Shown here in pieces: positions 28,698 through 37,619 of a stretch of 64,000 nt of DNA (position 1 is the first letter of the stretch; every line of letters starts with the position of its first letter). Origin of the DNA: an uncultured Clostridia bacterium (GTDB lineage Bacteria > Bacillota > Clostridia > Oscillospirales > Ruminococcaceae). The notes beneath the pieces were generated by a model. The model saw only the letters and a program-made list of their open reading frames with translations. It was not told the DNA's origin and ran no database searches. A program made the position numbers and the translations under genes. The DNA lies in assembly GCA_944385925.1 (NCBI GenBank), contig CALWZE010000060.1, forward strand, positions 35,121 to 99,120, given 5' to 3'.

Positions 28698-29795
28698 TTA
28701 TACCATGCGGTACCGCGAGCCCGGAAGAAGCTCGACGACACCGTCCAGTTCCATCATTGTCAGCTCCGCGAGCAGCGCCTGCGGCGCAAGCCCGGTTAAA
28801 GCCGCTATATCATCCAAAGCGCGTTCCTCATCCTCCAGACACCCGGCAATCAGGCCGCGCACGCCTTCAAATTTTTCCTGCTGCCGCGGCGGTTTCGGCA
28901 GTTCGCTCTTTTCTGCATGAATGGTTTCCAGCCCGATCCCGTCCAGTACGTCCTGCGCGCAGCTCACAGGGCTTGCGCCCTGCCGGATAAGGTCATTGGT
29001 TCCCTCGCTCATCAAGCTGGTGATATTGCCGGGCACGGCGAACACCTCGCGGCCGTCCTCCAGCGCCCAGCCCGCCGTGATCATGGTGCCGCTCTTGCGG
29101 GCGGCTTCAAAGATGATCACCCCGCGGGACAAGCCCGAAATGATCCGGTTGCGCCGCGGAAAAAAGGACTTCTGGTATTTCATTCCCGGCGCGTATTCGC
29201 TGACCACGCAGCCGCCTGCTTCCTCAATTTCTCTGCGCAGCGCCTCATGCTCCGCCGGAAAAGTCTCGTTGATCGGCGTTCCGAGCACCGCGACCGTCAG
29301 CCCGCCGCCGCGCAGCGCCGCCCGATGAACGTCCACGTCGGTGCCGTACGCAAGTCCGCTGACCAAAGTAAAGCCGGCTTTCACAAGCGGTTCACAGATC
29401 ATCCGGACCGCCTGCCGGCCATAACTTGTTTGGCGCCGGGACCCGACGCCGGAGATACATTCGGTGCGCAGCGCGCGGATCTCCCCTGTTACAAACAGTA
29501 TCATCGGCGGGATGCGGGTCTGCCGCAGCCGTTCGGGATACTCGTCGTCGGCATAGCACAGGACAGAGATTTTCCGTTTTTCACACTGTTCGATCAGCGT
29601 GTACTGAGTCTCCAGCGTCACCCGTTCGCAGCGCGCCGCCTCATTGGGCGCAAGCATGGCGAGCAATTCGGGACTGCGCCGGTTCTCATAGATATCTTCG
29701 ATGTAGTCATAGCGGTAAAACAATTCCCGGAACCGGACACTGCACGGTCCGAGAACACGATACAGCCAGAGCCAGTAAGCAAGTTTTGTATTCAT
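28698..29795 (-). CDS. dprA: DNA-processing protein DprA
   Basis: Loads RecA onto incoming single-stranded DNA in natural transformation; also present in non-competent bacteria. The start ATG overlaps the preceding stop codon in an ATGA, and so is preferred over one five codons upstream. The Rossmann-like domain includes GSRRQTSYGRQA, SGLAYGTDVDVHRAAL, FFPRRNRIISGLS and KSGTMITAGWALEDGREVFAVPG. A winged-helix tail (about 310-365) follows. The length is 365. Confidence 0.95.
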   Translation of the reverse strand: MNTKLAYWLWLYRVLGPCSVRFRELFYRYDYIEDIYENRRSPELLAMLAPNEAARCERVTLETQYTLIEQCEKRKISVLCYADDEYPERLRQTRIPPMILFVTGEIRALRTECISGVGSRRQTSYGRQAVRMICEPLVKAGFTLVSGLAYGTDVDVHRAALRGGGLTVAVLGTPINETFPAEHEALRREIEEAGGCVVSEYAPGMKYQKSFFPRRNRIISGLSRGVIIFEAARKSGTMITAGWALEDGREVFAVPGNITSLMSEGTNDLIRQGASPVSCAQDVLDGIGLETIHAEKSELPKPPRQQEKFEGVRGLIAGCLEDEERALDDIAALTGLAPQALLAELTMMELDGVVELLPGSRYRMV

Positions 29796-30589
29796 GGCCG
29801 CAGCTCCCACATCGCAATCGCCGCTGCCGCCGCCGCATTCAGGCTCTCCACCAGCCCGGTGATCGGGATAATAACCGTCCGGTCACAGGCGGCTACCGTT
29901 TGCGCACTCAGCCCGTTCCCCTCATTGCCTATGAAGAGCGCAAGCGCGCCGTCACGCTGCAGCGACCCAATCGGCGCGGCACGATCGTCCAGTGCGGTCG
30001 CCACCGTGCAAAAGCCGCACTGCCGCAGCGCCGATGCCAAAAGCGCGCCGCTGCCGCCGCCATAGAGCGGAATGGAAAACGCGGCGCCCATGGAAGCGCG
30101 CAGCGCCTTTGGAGAAAAGGGGTCCGCACACCCCTGACTGAGCACCGCGCCGTCATAGCCCAGCGCGGCTGCGGTGCGCAGCGCGCCGCCGACATTGGCC
30201 GGGTCCTGCACTTCGTCCAGCACAAGCAGCCGTCCTTTCCTGCCGCCATGAAGCGACTGCGGAGCGACGGCGCCGGTCTGCGGCATCTCCGCCACCGCGA
30301 TCATCCCCTGCGGCGTGCGCTGCGGCGTCAGCTTTTCACAGACACTCTGGGACATGCGAATAACTCCGGCTGCGCGCCCGCTAAGAAAGGCGGCGTCCTG
30401 CGGATACCGGCTCTCGGCCTCTTCGGTTATCCACAGTTCACGGATCGGCGCGCCCAGGCGCGCGGCTTCCCGGCAAAGCTTTATCCCATGCAGGACACAC
30501 AGTCCCGCGCTTTGCCGCTGTTCTGCGCTCGCGCACAGCGCTGCGATCTGTTTAACGCGCTCGTTTGTCCGGCTCGTGATGATCTCCAG
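29792..30589 (-). CDS. TrmH (SpoU) family RNA methyltransferase
   Basis: A SAM-dependent 2'-O-methyltransferase of rRNA or tRNA, with an N-terminal substrate-binding domain and a C-terminal SPOUT knot. Motifs: LDEVQDPANVGGALRTAAALG, LSQGCADPFSPKALRASMGAAF and LFIGNEGNGLS, IPITGLVESLNAAAAAAI. The likely start is CTG at 30589 (MEIITSRTNERV), because GGGAGGAAGGG lies just before it and family members begin M-x-I-T-S. ATG codons upstream (30616, 30628) have no ribosome binding site and lie at or before the expected transcript start. With this start the length is 265. The gene heads the long minus-strand array. Confidence 0.88.
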   Translation of the reverse strand: MEIITSRTNERVKQIAALCASAEQRQSAGLCVLHGIKLCREAARLGAPIRELWITEEAESRYPQDAAFLSGRAAGVIRMSQSVCEKLTPQRTPQGMIAVAEMPQTGAVAPQSLHGGRKGRLLVLDEVQDPANVGGALRTAAALGYDGAVLSQGCADPFSPKALRASMGAAFSIPLYGGGSGALLASALRQCGFCTVATALDDRAAPIGSLQRDGALALFIGNEGNGLSAQTVAACDRTVIIPITGLVESLNAAAAAAIAMWELRP

Positions 30590-30639
30590 AAGCCCTTCCT
30601 CCCTTCTCGGCAACATTATTCGCGCCATTTGTGTATTTT

Positions 30640-30645
30640 ATTATA
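30640..30645 (-). promoter_or_regulatory. Probable -10 box heading the 17-gene array
   Basis: TATAAT on the minus strand, with no convincing -35. It predicts a transcript start near 30633, leaving about 44 nt before the CTG start of the methyltransferase gene. Confidence 0.5.
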
Positions 30646-30742
30646 ATACATAAGACGCGGCCCCGGATTTTTTCGCAGGGCGCGTCCATAAAACCGCCGC
30701 CCGAAAACCGGTGCGCACAGTTCTCCCCGTAATATGCGCAAA

Positions 30743-30776
30743 GCCCGAACACGCGCGCAAACGCGCGTGCACGGGC
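30743..30776 (-). terminator. Terminator of infC-rpmI-rplT
   Basis: GCCCG..CACGCGCG pairs with GCGCGCGTG..CGGGC around a TTT loop. Only a short T-run follows. Confidence 0.65.
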
Positions 30777-30788
30777 GTTGAACAGCTA

Positions 30789-31142
30789 TTAAAGCGCAGC
30801 CTTTGCTTTCTCGCAGAGCGCGGTGAAAGCGGCGGCGTCATTGATCGCGAGCTCGCTGAGCATTTTGCGGTTCAGCTCGATGTCCGCCTTTTTCAGGCCG
30901 TTCATCAGGGTGCTGTAGTTCATGCCGTTGAGCTTGGCGGCGGCGGAAATGCGGGTGATCCACAGTCTGCGGAAATCACGTTTTTTCTGCTTTCTGCCGA
31001 TGTAAGCATAATTGCCGGATTTATAAACGGCCTGCTTCGCCGTTTTAAAGAGGGTGCTCTTGCTGCCGAAATAGCCTTTCGCGAGCTTAAGCACTTTTTT
31101 TCTTCTCTTGCGGGTCATCATTGCGCCTTTAACGCGTGCCAT
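30789..31142 (-). CDS. rplT: 50S ribosomal protein L20
   Basis: An early assembly protein of the large subunit, and in Firmicutes the autorepressor acting on its own operon leader. The 117 residues begin [16 protein letters not shown] and include [17 protein letters not shown] and [15 protein letters not shown]. It lies 40 bp after rpmI. The infC leader with its attenuator (31966-32091) is the likely target of L20. Confidence 0.98.
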   Translation of the reverse strand: MARVKGAMMTRKRRKKVLKLAKGYFGSKSTLFKTAKQAVYKSGNYAYIGRKQKKRDFRRLWITRISAAAKLNGMNYSTLMNGLKKADIELNRKMLSELAINDAAAFTALCEKAKAAL

Positions 31143-31182
31143 AACGATCTACCTCCAAAACAACAATGTGAGTAATTTCGAT

Positions 31183-31383
31183 TTACTTGTACGGGAGCAG
31201 CACCCGGATGTTCGCGGCATTGGTCTTGTCCGCGTAAGCGCCCTTGCGGAGCTGTCTCTTGCGCTTTGTGCTCATCTTGTTGAGGATGTGCGAACGGAAC
31301 GCGCGCGCACGCTTGATCTTACCGTTTTTGGTGATCTTGGAAATGCGTTTTTTTGTGCCGCTGTGCGACTTCATCTTGGGCAT
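31183..31383 (-). CDS. rpmI: 50S ribosomal protein L35
   Basis: A 66-residue basic protein, [21 protein letters not shown] being the universal start, with [17 protein letters not shown] at the centre. Located between infC (20 bp) and rplT, the invariant order. Confidence 0.98.
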   Translation of the reverse strand: MPKMKSHSGTKKRISKITKNGKIKRARAFRSHILNKMSTKRKRQLRKGAYADKTNAANIRVLLPYK

Positions 31384-31403
31384 TGGTGAATTCCTCCTGA
31401 ATT

Positions 31404-31928
31404 TTACTTGACCGGTTTCGGGGCTAAGAACATCTGCATCGAGCGGCCCTCAAGCTTGGGTTCCTTTTCGACGTTTGCCTGTTCGGAAAGCGCTTCGGCA
31501 AACCGCTTCATGACGTCGGTGCCCATTGAGGCATGCGCCATCTCGCGTCCGCGGAAACGGATGCTTGCCTTGACCTTGTTGCCTTCCTGCAAAAAGCGCT
31601 GGGCATGGCCGAGCTTTGTCTCGAAGTCATGATCGCCGATATTGAGCGAAAGACGAATCTCCTTGATCTCGACGACCTTCTGATTTTTCTTCTGCTCTTT
31701 TTCGCGTTTCTGCTGCTCAAAACGGTACTTGCCGTAGTCCATGATCTTGCACACCGGCGGGGTCGCCTGGGGCGCGATCTTGACCAGATCAAGGTTCCGC
31801 TCATAGGCAAGCTTGCGCGCGTCTGCCGCGCTCATGATACCGAGCTGACTGCCGTCCGCGCCGACAACGCGGACCTCTTTGTCGCGAATGTCCTCGTTCA
31901 GGGCGGGAGCATTGTCTTTTCCTGCTAT
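31404..31928 (-). CDS. infC: Translation initiation factor IF-3, probable AUA start
   Basis: Keeps ribosomal subunits apart and checks the start codon. The IF3 N-domain ([12 protein letters not shown]) and C-domain ([19 protein letters not shown]...) are both complete. The proposed start is ATA at 31926-31928: GGAGG lies exactly 9 nt upstream and no ATG, GTG or TTG lies in range. The resulting 174 residues fit the family, whereas upstream starts would run through the attenuator hairpin. A rare start codon is known for infC in E. coli (AUU), where it allows IF3 to limit its own synthesis. Confidence 0.92.
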   Translation of the reverse strand: MAGKDNAPALNEDIRDKEVRVVGADGSQLGIMSAADARKLAYERNLDLVKIAPQATPPVCKIMDYGKYRFEQQKREKEQKKNQKVVEIKEIRLSLNIGDHDFETKLGHAQRFLQEGNKVKASIRFRGREMAHASMGTDVMKRFAEALSEQANVEKEPKLEGRSMQMFLAPKPVK

Positions 31929-31965
31929 TGGGATACACCTCCAAAACCTGTTTGTCTGATTAACA

Positions 31966-32091
31966 GAAAAAAGCGCGGACAACTCCGCGCTCGATACACC
32001 ACAGCCCGCCGCAGGGCGAACCACATGGATGTATTGACCACGGCATCCGCAGACGCCGGGTGAGCACGGAAATGGGTGCTTCTTTGTTGTC
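31966..32091 (-). ncRNA. infC-rpmI-rplT leader (L20-type) with attenuator
   Basis: The 5' untranslated region on the minus strand is about 160 nt. It ends with the terminator AGCGCGGA / TCCGCGCT (31972-31991) plus seven T residues, about 25 nt before the infC binding site. Upstream are alternative pairing segments (GCACCC... and GGGTG-type) near 32040-32085. Transcription would terminate unless the structure is changed; L20 binding is the known control in Bacillus, and is inferred here. Confidence 0.8.
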
Positions 32092-32097
32092 CTAAAT

Positions 32098-32126
32098 ATA
32101 TTACCAGACCCGGCCGCTTATGTCAA
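32098..32126 (-). promoter_or_regulatory. Promoter of infC operon
   Basis: TTGACA (32121-32126), 17 nt, TAATAT (32098-32103) with TGG just upstream of the -10, on the minus strand. Confidence 0.9.
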
Positions 32127-32333
32127 GAGGCAGTCTGTGGGTTTTCAGGCTTCCTGTTCCGCGCCATTTTTCTGCTGCCGGCACAGCGGGTCTGTCCGTG
32201 AAGTATTATATTATTCCCATTTTGTTCGGCTGTCAAATCGTGGATGTTTCTCTGTTCAATCACAATGAACTTTGGAATAACAGTCTCCCCCTGATGCCGG
32301 CGCCGGGATCAAATTTTCGATCTGAAAATGCTT

Positions 32334-32363
32334 TTGACATAAACGTGCAAAGCGTACTACAAT
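32334..32363 (+). promoter_or_regulatory. Promoter of membrane paralogue B
   Basis: TTGACA (32334-32339), 18 nt, TACAAT (32358-32363). It lies 75 nt ahead of the chosen start codon, which rules out longer reading frames. Confidence 0.85.
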
Positions 32364-32437
32364 ATATAATGGATTTTTGTGCAGACATCTGCGGGGAAAA
32401 GCAGACCCCCGCTCTGTTTGCGGGACTGGGGGATATT

Positions 32438-34489
32438 ATGCGGATGCAAATTGCGGATCTTCATCTACTCAAGCGCCGCGCGCTGCTTTTTATTGCCTGC
32501 ACGGCGATTGCGTGGACGGTATTTGGACTGGTTGTTCTTGCGCTTCCCGCGCCGGACATTTTAAAATTTTTCCTCTTTCAGCTGCTCGGCGTTGCGGCGC
32601 CGGGACTTGCGCTCGCCAAACTGCTGGGTTTGCGAATGCGCCCGCTTGAACTTCTTGCGCTGAGCTACGGTCTGGGCATAGCGGTGATTATTCTGCTTTA
32701 TTTTCTCTTCGCGCCTTTTTATGCCACGCGTTTCCTTCCCGCTGCCGTAGGCGCTGTCGCCGTGCTGTCTCTCTTTGCGCTGTGGCGGCTGCGCAGGCGT
32801 TCCCTGTTTAATGAACCGGATGACGGCGGGCTTGGCATCGGTCTCGGCTTTTGCGCGATCGCGGTTTTCATGACCGCCATGGTTCTGTCCGCCTCGATGC
32901 TCAATCCTTCGGTCAGCGGACCGCGCAACTATTTTCTGGACACCCTGAACGGGGTCAACTTTGTGACCAGCGCTTCCCGGGGCTATCCGATGCAGACCCT
33001 TGAGATGGCAGGCGTCACCCAATACTATCACATTTTCCTGTACAGCTATGCGGGCGTCATGAAGCTCTGCACCGGCCTTGCAAGCTTTGAGGTCATGACC
33101 AAGTATACCTTTATCACCATCTCCCCGCTGCTGGCCGCCGGCGTCGCGTCGCTTGCCAAGCGGGTGCTGGGCGGCAGGCGCGCAACCATTTTCGCCTGTG
33201 TAATGGTTCTGCTCTTCCCCTATCTTGCCGACGCACACTACCTTTATAATGACACGATCGGCTTCACCCTCGGACTTGCTTTTGCGGTTCTCTGCGTCCT
33301 GCTCTTTGTCCGTGCGCAACAGGAAAAAAAGCCGTTTAACCGCTATTTCCTGCTCAGCGCACTGTTTCTGCTGCTTTGCCTGGGTGCAAAAGGACCGGTT
33401 TCGGTCAGCGTGATGTTCGGTCTGTGTTTTTGCCTGCTGGTACGGCTCATTCAGGAAAAAAAGCCGGTTGTTATCGCGCAGGGGTTCAGTATAGCGCTGC
33501 CCTATTTCCTTCTTTATTTCCTGCTGTACCGCAATTCCAGCGAAGATTCGATGAGCTTTTCCGCGTTTTATGACGCGGTCAAAACGCCGGTTTACACCGC
33601 GCTCAGCGGGCGCATCCCGGATTGGCTTGCCAAGCTGGCCGGCGCCGTCTACAACACGGTTTGGCGGGACCCGCTGATTGTAATTGCTTTTGCGGCGCTG
33701 CTTCTCTGGGCGATCCGTTCCCGCCATCAGGAACGGGACGACGGCTTCGTCCTGCGCACCTTCTGCCTTGGCGCTATTGCGGAAGGAATGCTGATGATGA
33801 ACCTGTTCAAACAGATGGGCAGCAGTGAGGTTTATTTCCTCACCTGTCTGTGGCCCTTTGCTTATATAGCCGGAACACGCGCGGTTCTTGAATTGCTGCG
33901 CAGCTCGAAGCGCCGCAGACTGAGCCGGGTGATCGCGGGTATTCTCATCCTGCCGCTGCTTTGCGTAAGCGTTTACGACGCCATCACCGTATATCTCGGA
34001 TATCATCAGCCCTATTTGGACACCTGTCTTACCGCCAGCGTCAAATACAGCCGCTTTAACGACGACTGGCAGATCAATCCCGACCAACGCCGCAGCACGG
34101 TCACGCCGGCTGAATATGAGGGGCTGCTCTGGCTGCGCGACAACACACCGAAAAATTCGGTAATCGCAGATGGGCGCTACTTGCAGAACAACAAGTATTT
34201 CTGCAACACCGCCTTCTCCGAACGCGCCTTCTTCCTTGGCGGGTACGGATTTATCACCATGGACGATACCAACGACTATACGCCGCTGAAGATCGAGCGG
34301 GACACCTACCTGCGCTTCTTCTATGAAACAGGGGACGAAAACTATCTGCCCCGACTCGCCCAGGAAGGCTGCGATTATCTCATCGTTTGTGAATTCATCT
34401 CCCCCGGTCTTGAGCTGAGCGACCGCTTTGTTGAGGAAGTATTCCGCAACGAGGAGATGAAGATTTACAAATTCAAGGAAATGGAATAA
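32438..34489 (+). CDS. Large polytopic membrane protein, GT-C-like (paralogue B)
   Basis: Function unknown. The start MRMQIADLHLLKRR at 32438 is used because a near-consensus promoter sits at 32334-32363 and GGGG is placed 6 nt before the ATG; further upstream codons cannot be transcribed from it. The 683 residues have about twelve to fourteen membrane helices, then a soluble tail beginning GLLWLRDNTPKNSVIADG. The region after helix four (NYFLDTLNGVNFVTSAS and YYHIFLYSYAG) corresponds to the loops of paralogue A at 12289-14292. Monocistronic. Likely an envelope-polymer glycosyltransferase-type protein, but no catalytic motif is secure. Confidence 0.65.
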   Translation: MRMQIADLHLLKRRALLFIACTAIAWTVFGLVVLALPAPDILKFFLFQLLGVAAPGLALAKLLGLRMRPLELLALSYGLGIAVIILLYFLFAPFYATRFLPAAVGAVAVLSLFALWRLRRRSLFNEPDDGGLGIGLGFCAIAVFMTAMVLSASMLNPSVSGPRNYFLDTLNGVNFVTSASRGYPMQTLEMAGVTQYYHIFLYSYAGVMKLCTGLASFEVMTKYTFITISPLLAAGVASLAKRVLGGRRATIFACVMVLLFPYLADAHYLYNDTIGFTLGLAFAVLCVLLFVRAQQEKKPFNRYFLLSALFLLLCLGAKGPVSVSVMFGLCFCLLVRLIQEKKPVVIAQGFSIALPYFLLYFLLYRNSSEDSMSFSAFYDAVKTPVYTALSGRIPDWLAKLAGAVYNTVWRDPLIVIAFAALLLWAIRSRHQERDDGFVLRTFCLGAIAEGMLMMNLFKQMGSSEVYFLTCLWPFAYIAGTRAVLELLRSSKRRRLSRVIAGILILPLLCVSVYDAITVYLGYHQPYLDTCLTASVKYSRFNDDWQINPDQRRSTVTPAEYEGLLWLRDNTPKNSVIADGRYLQNNKYFCNTAFSERAFFLGGYGFITMDDTNDYTPLKIERDTYLRFFYETGDENYLPRLAQEGCDYLIVCEFISPGLELSDRFVEEVFRNEEMKIYKFKEME

Positions 34490-34845
34490 ACCCGGCCGCA
34501 GATATTCTTTCACCGAAAGATAAAGCCTCTAAAAAAACTTTTTACGGTCAATTTTCTGTGTTGCCCTTTTGTTTTCAAAACTTTAATATCCCGGGTCGGC
34601 TGCCAAGCAAAGTCCCTGACGTTGACTTTTGCAGCCGGCCCGGATATGTTTTGTCCGCTTCAGCTGCTCATATGGCCCCTTTGTCGTTTTCGCAGACGCC
34701 AAAATCCACTCTCTCTTTTTTGAAACGGAAAATTAAAACAGACATAAAGAAGGAAATATCTTACATACTTTTCGTTTTTTAATTCTTTTGTGCCTTTCGA
34801 CGGTTTGCGGGTATGCTCGACAAAAAAGTTTAGGCTTTGTTCTAA

Positions 34846-34874
34846 TTGAACCGAGGACTTTTGGATGCTAAACT
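34846..34874 (+). promoter_or_regulatory. Promoter of the purine riboswitch transcript
   Basis: TTGAAC (34846-34851), 17 nt, TAAACT (34869-34874). The expected start is about 14 nt before the aptamer. Confidence 0.65.
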
Positions 34875-34894
34875 GTTAGTGTAAAACAGAACAG

Positions 34895-35052
34895 CCGATA
34901 TATGCCGGGAAATATGGTCCCGATGTTTCTACCGGACCGCCGTAAACGGACTGACTATTGGTTTTGAAAAGCGCCCGCCTAGTGCGGTGTTTTTTGATTG
35001 CGTGCGCTTTTAAGCCGGTCGGTCAACCTCAGTTGTCCGGCTTTTTCTGTTT
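34895..35052 (+). ncRNA. Guanine-class purine riboswitch with terminator
   Basis: The aptamer spans 34895-34961. P1 is CCGATA / TATTGG. P2 has a CGGGA/TCCCG stem and an ATATGG loop. The conserved GTTTCTACC core, the CCGTAAA loop of P3 and GACTA all follow. The base at the ligand-selecting position (C in GACTAT) indicates guanine or hypoxanthine rather than adenine. The expression platform ends with a nested hairpin AGCCGG...CCGGCT (35013-35042) plus a T-run. Purine should terminate transcription before the permease. One A-A mismatch sits in P3. Confidence 0.92.
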
Positions 35053-35153
35053 TTGGAAACCTTAATCACAGCGCCGTCGGCCAAGCGGAATTGCCGGGGC
35101 GTTTTGATAGCTTCGCAAGGGGCAAACAAAAAATGGGAGGAATTGCACTCACT

Positions 35154-36464
35154 ATGGACAAGTTCTTTAAGCTCAGAGAGCACGGAACCAGCTTTCGTAC
35201 CGAGCTTGCCGCGGGCGTGACGACCTTCTTCGCGATGGCTTACATCGTCTTCGTCAACCCCAACACGCTCGGCGCGACCGGCATGGACCAGACCGCGCTT
35301 ATGATCGCGACCTGCCTGTCTGCGGCCATCGGCTGCTTCCTGACCGGAATTCTGGCCAATGTCCCGTTCGCGCAGGCGCCGGGCATGGGCCTGAACGCCT
35401 ACTTCACCTACACCCTCTGCTTCGGCATGGGCTACACCTGGTAGCAATCGCTCGCCATCGTTTTCGTCTCCGGCGTTATCTTCCTGATTGTGACCATCTC
35501 GCCGCTGCGCAAGGCGGTTATCGAGTCCATCCCTGCATTCCTCAAGAGCGCGATCAGCGCCGGTATCGGTATGTTCATCGCCTTCATCGGCATGATCAAC
35601 GCCGGCATCATCGTCTGCTATGGTCCGGAAGGCAGCAACTACACCGAGATGGGCAACATCATCAAGGGCGCGCCGCTGCTGACCGTCATCGGCCTGCTGA
35701 TCATCGTTGTTCTTATGGCCTACAAGGTCAAAGGCGCTCTGTTCATCGGCATCATCATCACCACCATCATTGGCATCCCGATGGGACTGACCACCTTCTC
35801 GGGCGGCGCCTTCACCGACTTCACCAAGCTTGGCGAGATCTTTATGGCTATGGATTTCGGTGTCTTTGCCACCCCGCTGCTCCCGGTTATCACCGCGGTT
35901 GTCAGCTTCTTCATGATTGACATGTTCGACACCGTCGGCACCCTGATCGGCTGCGCCGGCAACTCCGGCATGCTGGACAAGGACGGCAACCTGCCGACCG
36001 GCGACCGTGCCCTGATTGCGGACGCCATTGCGACCTGCACCGGCGCAATGCTCGGTACCTCCACCGTTACAACCTTCATCGAATCCGCCACCGGCGTTGA
36101 AGAGGGCGGCCGTACCGGTCTGACCTCTATTGTTGTCGGCGTGCTGTTCATCATCGCGAGCTGCTTTGCGCCGATCGCCGGTATCGTTCCGAGCGCGGCC
36201 ACCGCGCCGGCTCTCATCATCGTCGGCGTGCTGATGATGAACAATGTGTCCAAGATCAACTGGCACGACATGGAGCAGGCCGCGCCCGCTTTCCTCGCAA
36301 TCGCCGCGATGCCCTTCACCTATTCGATCGCGAACGGCATCGGCCTGAGCGTCATCACCTACTGCGTAGTTAAGCTTGCGCGCGGCAAGGCCAGGGAAGT
36401 CAAACCGCTGACCTACATCATCGCGCTTCTGTTTATCGCGAAGTACGTCCTGTCCGGAATCTGA
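35154..36464 (+). pseudogene. pbuG: NCS2/AzgA-type purine permease interrupted by TAG
   Basis: A nucleobase importer of the PbuG/AzgA type. MDKFFKLREHGTSFRTELAAG opens the frame, with FFAMAYIVFVNP and APGMGLNAYFTY in early helices. After 96 residues (GMGYTW) a TAG at 35442-35444 interrupts. The same frame then continues without a break to 36464 (QSLAIVFVSG onward), with GTLIGCAGNSG and TTFIESATGVEEGGRTG intact. At the TAG position B. subtilis PbuG has Gln (GISWQAAL), so CAG to TAG is the simplest explanation. No second lesion is seen. TAG is used as a real stop by the neighbouring sortase gene. It may be a recent null mutation, a sequencing error or a readthrough site. Confidence 0.85.
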
Positions 36465-36491
36465 TTCGGACAGCGAGTTTTGAACAGATAA

Positions 36492-36520
36492 AGAGGGGCG
36501 CTCGAGCGCCCCTCTTTTTT
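36492..36520 (+). terminator. Terminator of the purine permease gene
   Basis: AGAGGGGCGCT pairs perfectly with AGCGCCCCTCT, followed by TTTTT. Confidence 0.95.
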
Positions 36521-36696
36521 GCACCCTGCACCCTTTGATTTTTCCACAACCAGCCTGGCAGGAAAAGCTCTTTTCCAGTTCAACAGTCTGTGATCCTGCG
36601 GAGCGAAGGAAGAGAAATTCGTGCATTGTACGCCAAATGTTTCAGCGGCGGGCAATTGAGTGCCGAAGCAGGGACTTGTGCGGGGACTTTGCCATC

Positions 36697-36733
36697 AAAA
36701 AGGAAGGCGGCGTCTATTGCCCCTTCCTTTTTT
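36697..36733 (-). terminator. Terminator of the sortase transcript
   Basis: AAAAAGGAAGG and CCTTCCTTTTT arms flank a 14-nt loop, 25 nt beyond the sortase stop codon. It could act on both strands. Confidence 0.75.
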
Positions 36734-36757
36734 CTTTTCTGATTCGGTCTAAATAAA

Positions 36758-37576
36758 CTAAGCCGCTTGCTCCTCGACCGGTTTGGCTGCGACTATAAAT
36801 CGGACATTCTCATCGCTCGTACAGGTAGACAGGATCAGGATATTGTCCTGCACCCCTACCTCGACGCCGAAATCCAGATAGCTGTTTTCCAGCATATAGG
36901 CCAGTGTCGACTCGTACTTTGAGTCGTCAGGATTGGGATCGATATAGTCGATCGTAATGGGCATGTCAGCCGCCGCAAAAATTTCCCATTCCTGCCCGTC
37001 ATACAGGAGGGACCAGGTCAGGGTCGGATACTGCGCCGCAAATTCCGGATCCTTGTATCTCTTTAAGCGGCTGAATTTCTCACTGTCAGGGTCGTCGTCC
37101 AGCGCATGACCGTATATAATGGTGACCCTGTCTTTCAGCATTTTGCCATCCTGCTGGTTAATATAGTCCAGAAAGTAACATCCCCAGACATCATACTCTT
37201 CACTTTCAATCGTTCTTCGAAGGTACTGATCGTTGTCCTCTCCCTGCACCACCGGGTCGTCAATCTCGCACCCTTCCAGGGTCAGCCAGCCCACAACATC
37301 CGGATTATTTTCATGCGCCAGCTTCATCTGCTCTGAAATATAGGGCGCAAAGCTTTCCTTCCCCTGCGTTTCCTCAGCCGCCGTATCCTGCGCGCTGTCA
37401 ACCTGCGGCTGAACGGCGGATGTGTCCTGTTTCCCAGATGGCAGCGCCAGCAAAAGGATCAGCACGCAGAGCAGCGCGCCTGCCGCCGCGCCAATAACCC
37501 ATTTTTTAGCGGCATGCCGTTTTTTATTCCTGGCGCCCGCCAGTTTTAATCGGTCCCGTCTGTGTTTTCTGTTCAT
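36758..37576 (-). CDS. Class B sortase
   Basis: A membrane-bound transpeptidase that joins secreted proteins to the cell wall or to one another. A basic N-terminus is followed by one membrane helix (about 27-46). The catalytic triad is visible: His157 in IIYGHALDD, Cys252 in LSTCTSDEN, Arg259 in VRFIV; an SrtB-type long insertion lies before the Cys. The length is 272 and it ends with TAG. The gene follows the surface-protein gene, separated by 69 bp containing a strong hairpin terminator (37589-37619), and GAGG is placed right behind the T-run. Its natural substrate is probably the upstream protein ending in NPSTG. Confidence 0.93.
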   Translation of the reverse strand: MNRKHRRDRLKLAGARNKKRHAAKKWVIGAAAGALLCVLILLLALPSGKQDTSAVQPQVDSAQDTAAEETQGKESFAPYISEQMKLAHENNPDVVGWLTLEGCEIDDPVVQGEDNDQYLRRTIESEEYDVWGCYFLDYINQQDGKMLKDRVTIIYGHALDDDPDSEKFSRLKRYKDPEFAAQYPTLTWSLLYDGQEWEIFAAADMPITIDYIDPNPDDSKYESTLAYMLENSYLDFGVEVGVQDNILILSTCTSDENVRFIVAAKPVEEQAA

Positions 37577-37588
37577 GTCTCATGCCTC

Positions 37589-37619
37589 AAAAAGGGAGGG
37601 CGGTGGTCCGCCCTCCCTG
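37589..37619 (-). terminator. Internal terminator between surface protein and sortase
   Basis: On the minus strand GGGAGGGCGG pairs with CCGCCCTCCC around ACCA, followed by TTTTT. It would reduce sortase transcript relative to surface-protein transcript. Confidence 0.9.

Noticed and set aside
32561..34513. 650-codon minus-strand open frame opposite membrane paralogue B
   Set aside because: Charged, low-hydrophobicity translation arising from the GC-biased codon positions of the real gene.
35010..36626. 538-codon minus-strand open frame across the purine permease
   Set aside because: Antisense shadow, rich in Asp/Gly/His repeats of codon bias; the sense frame is a clear NCS2 permease.
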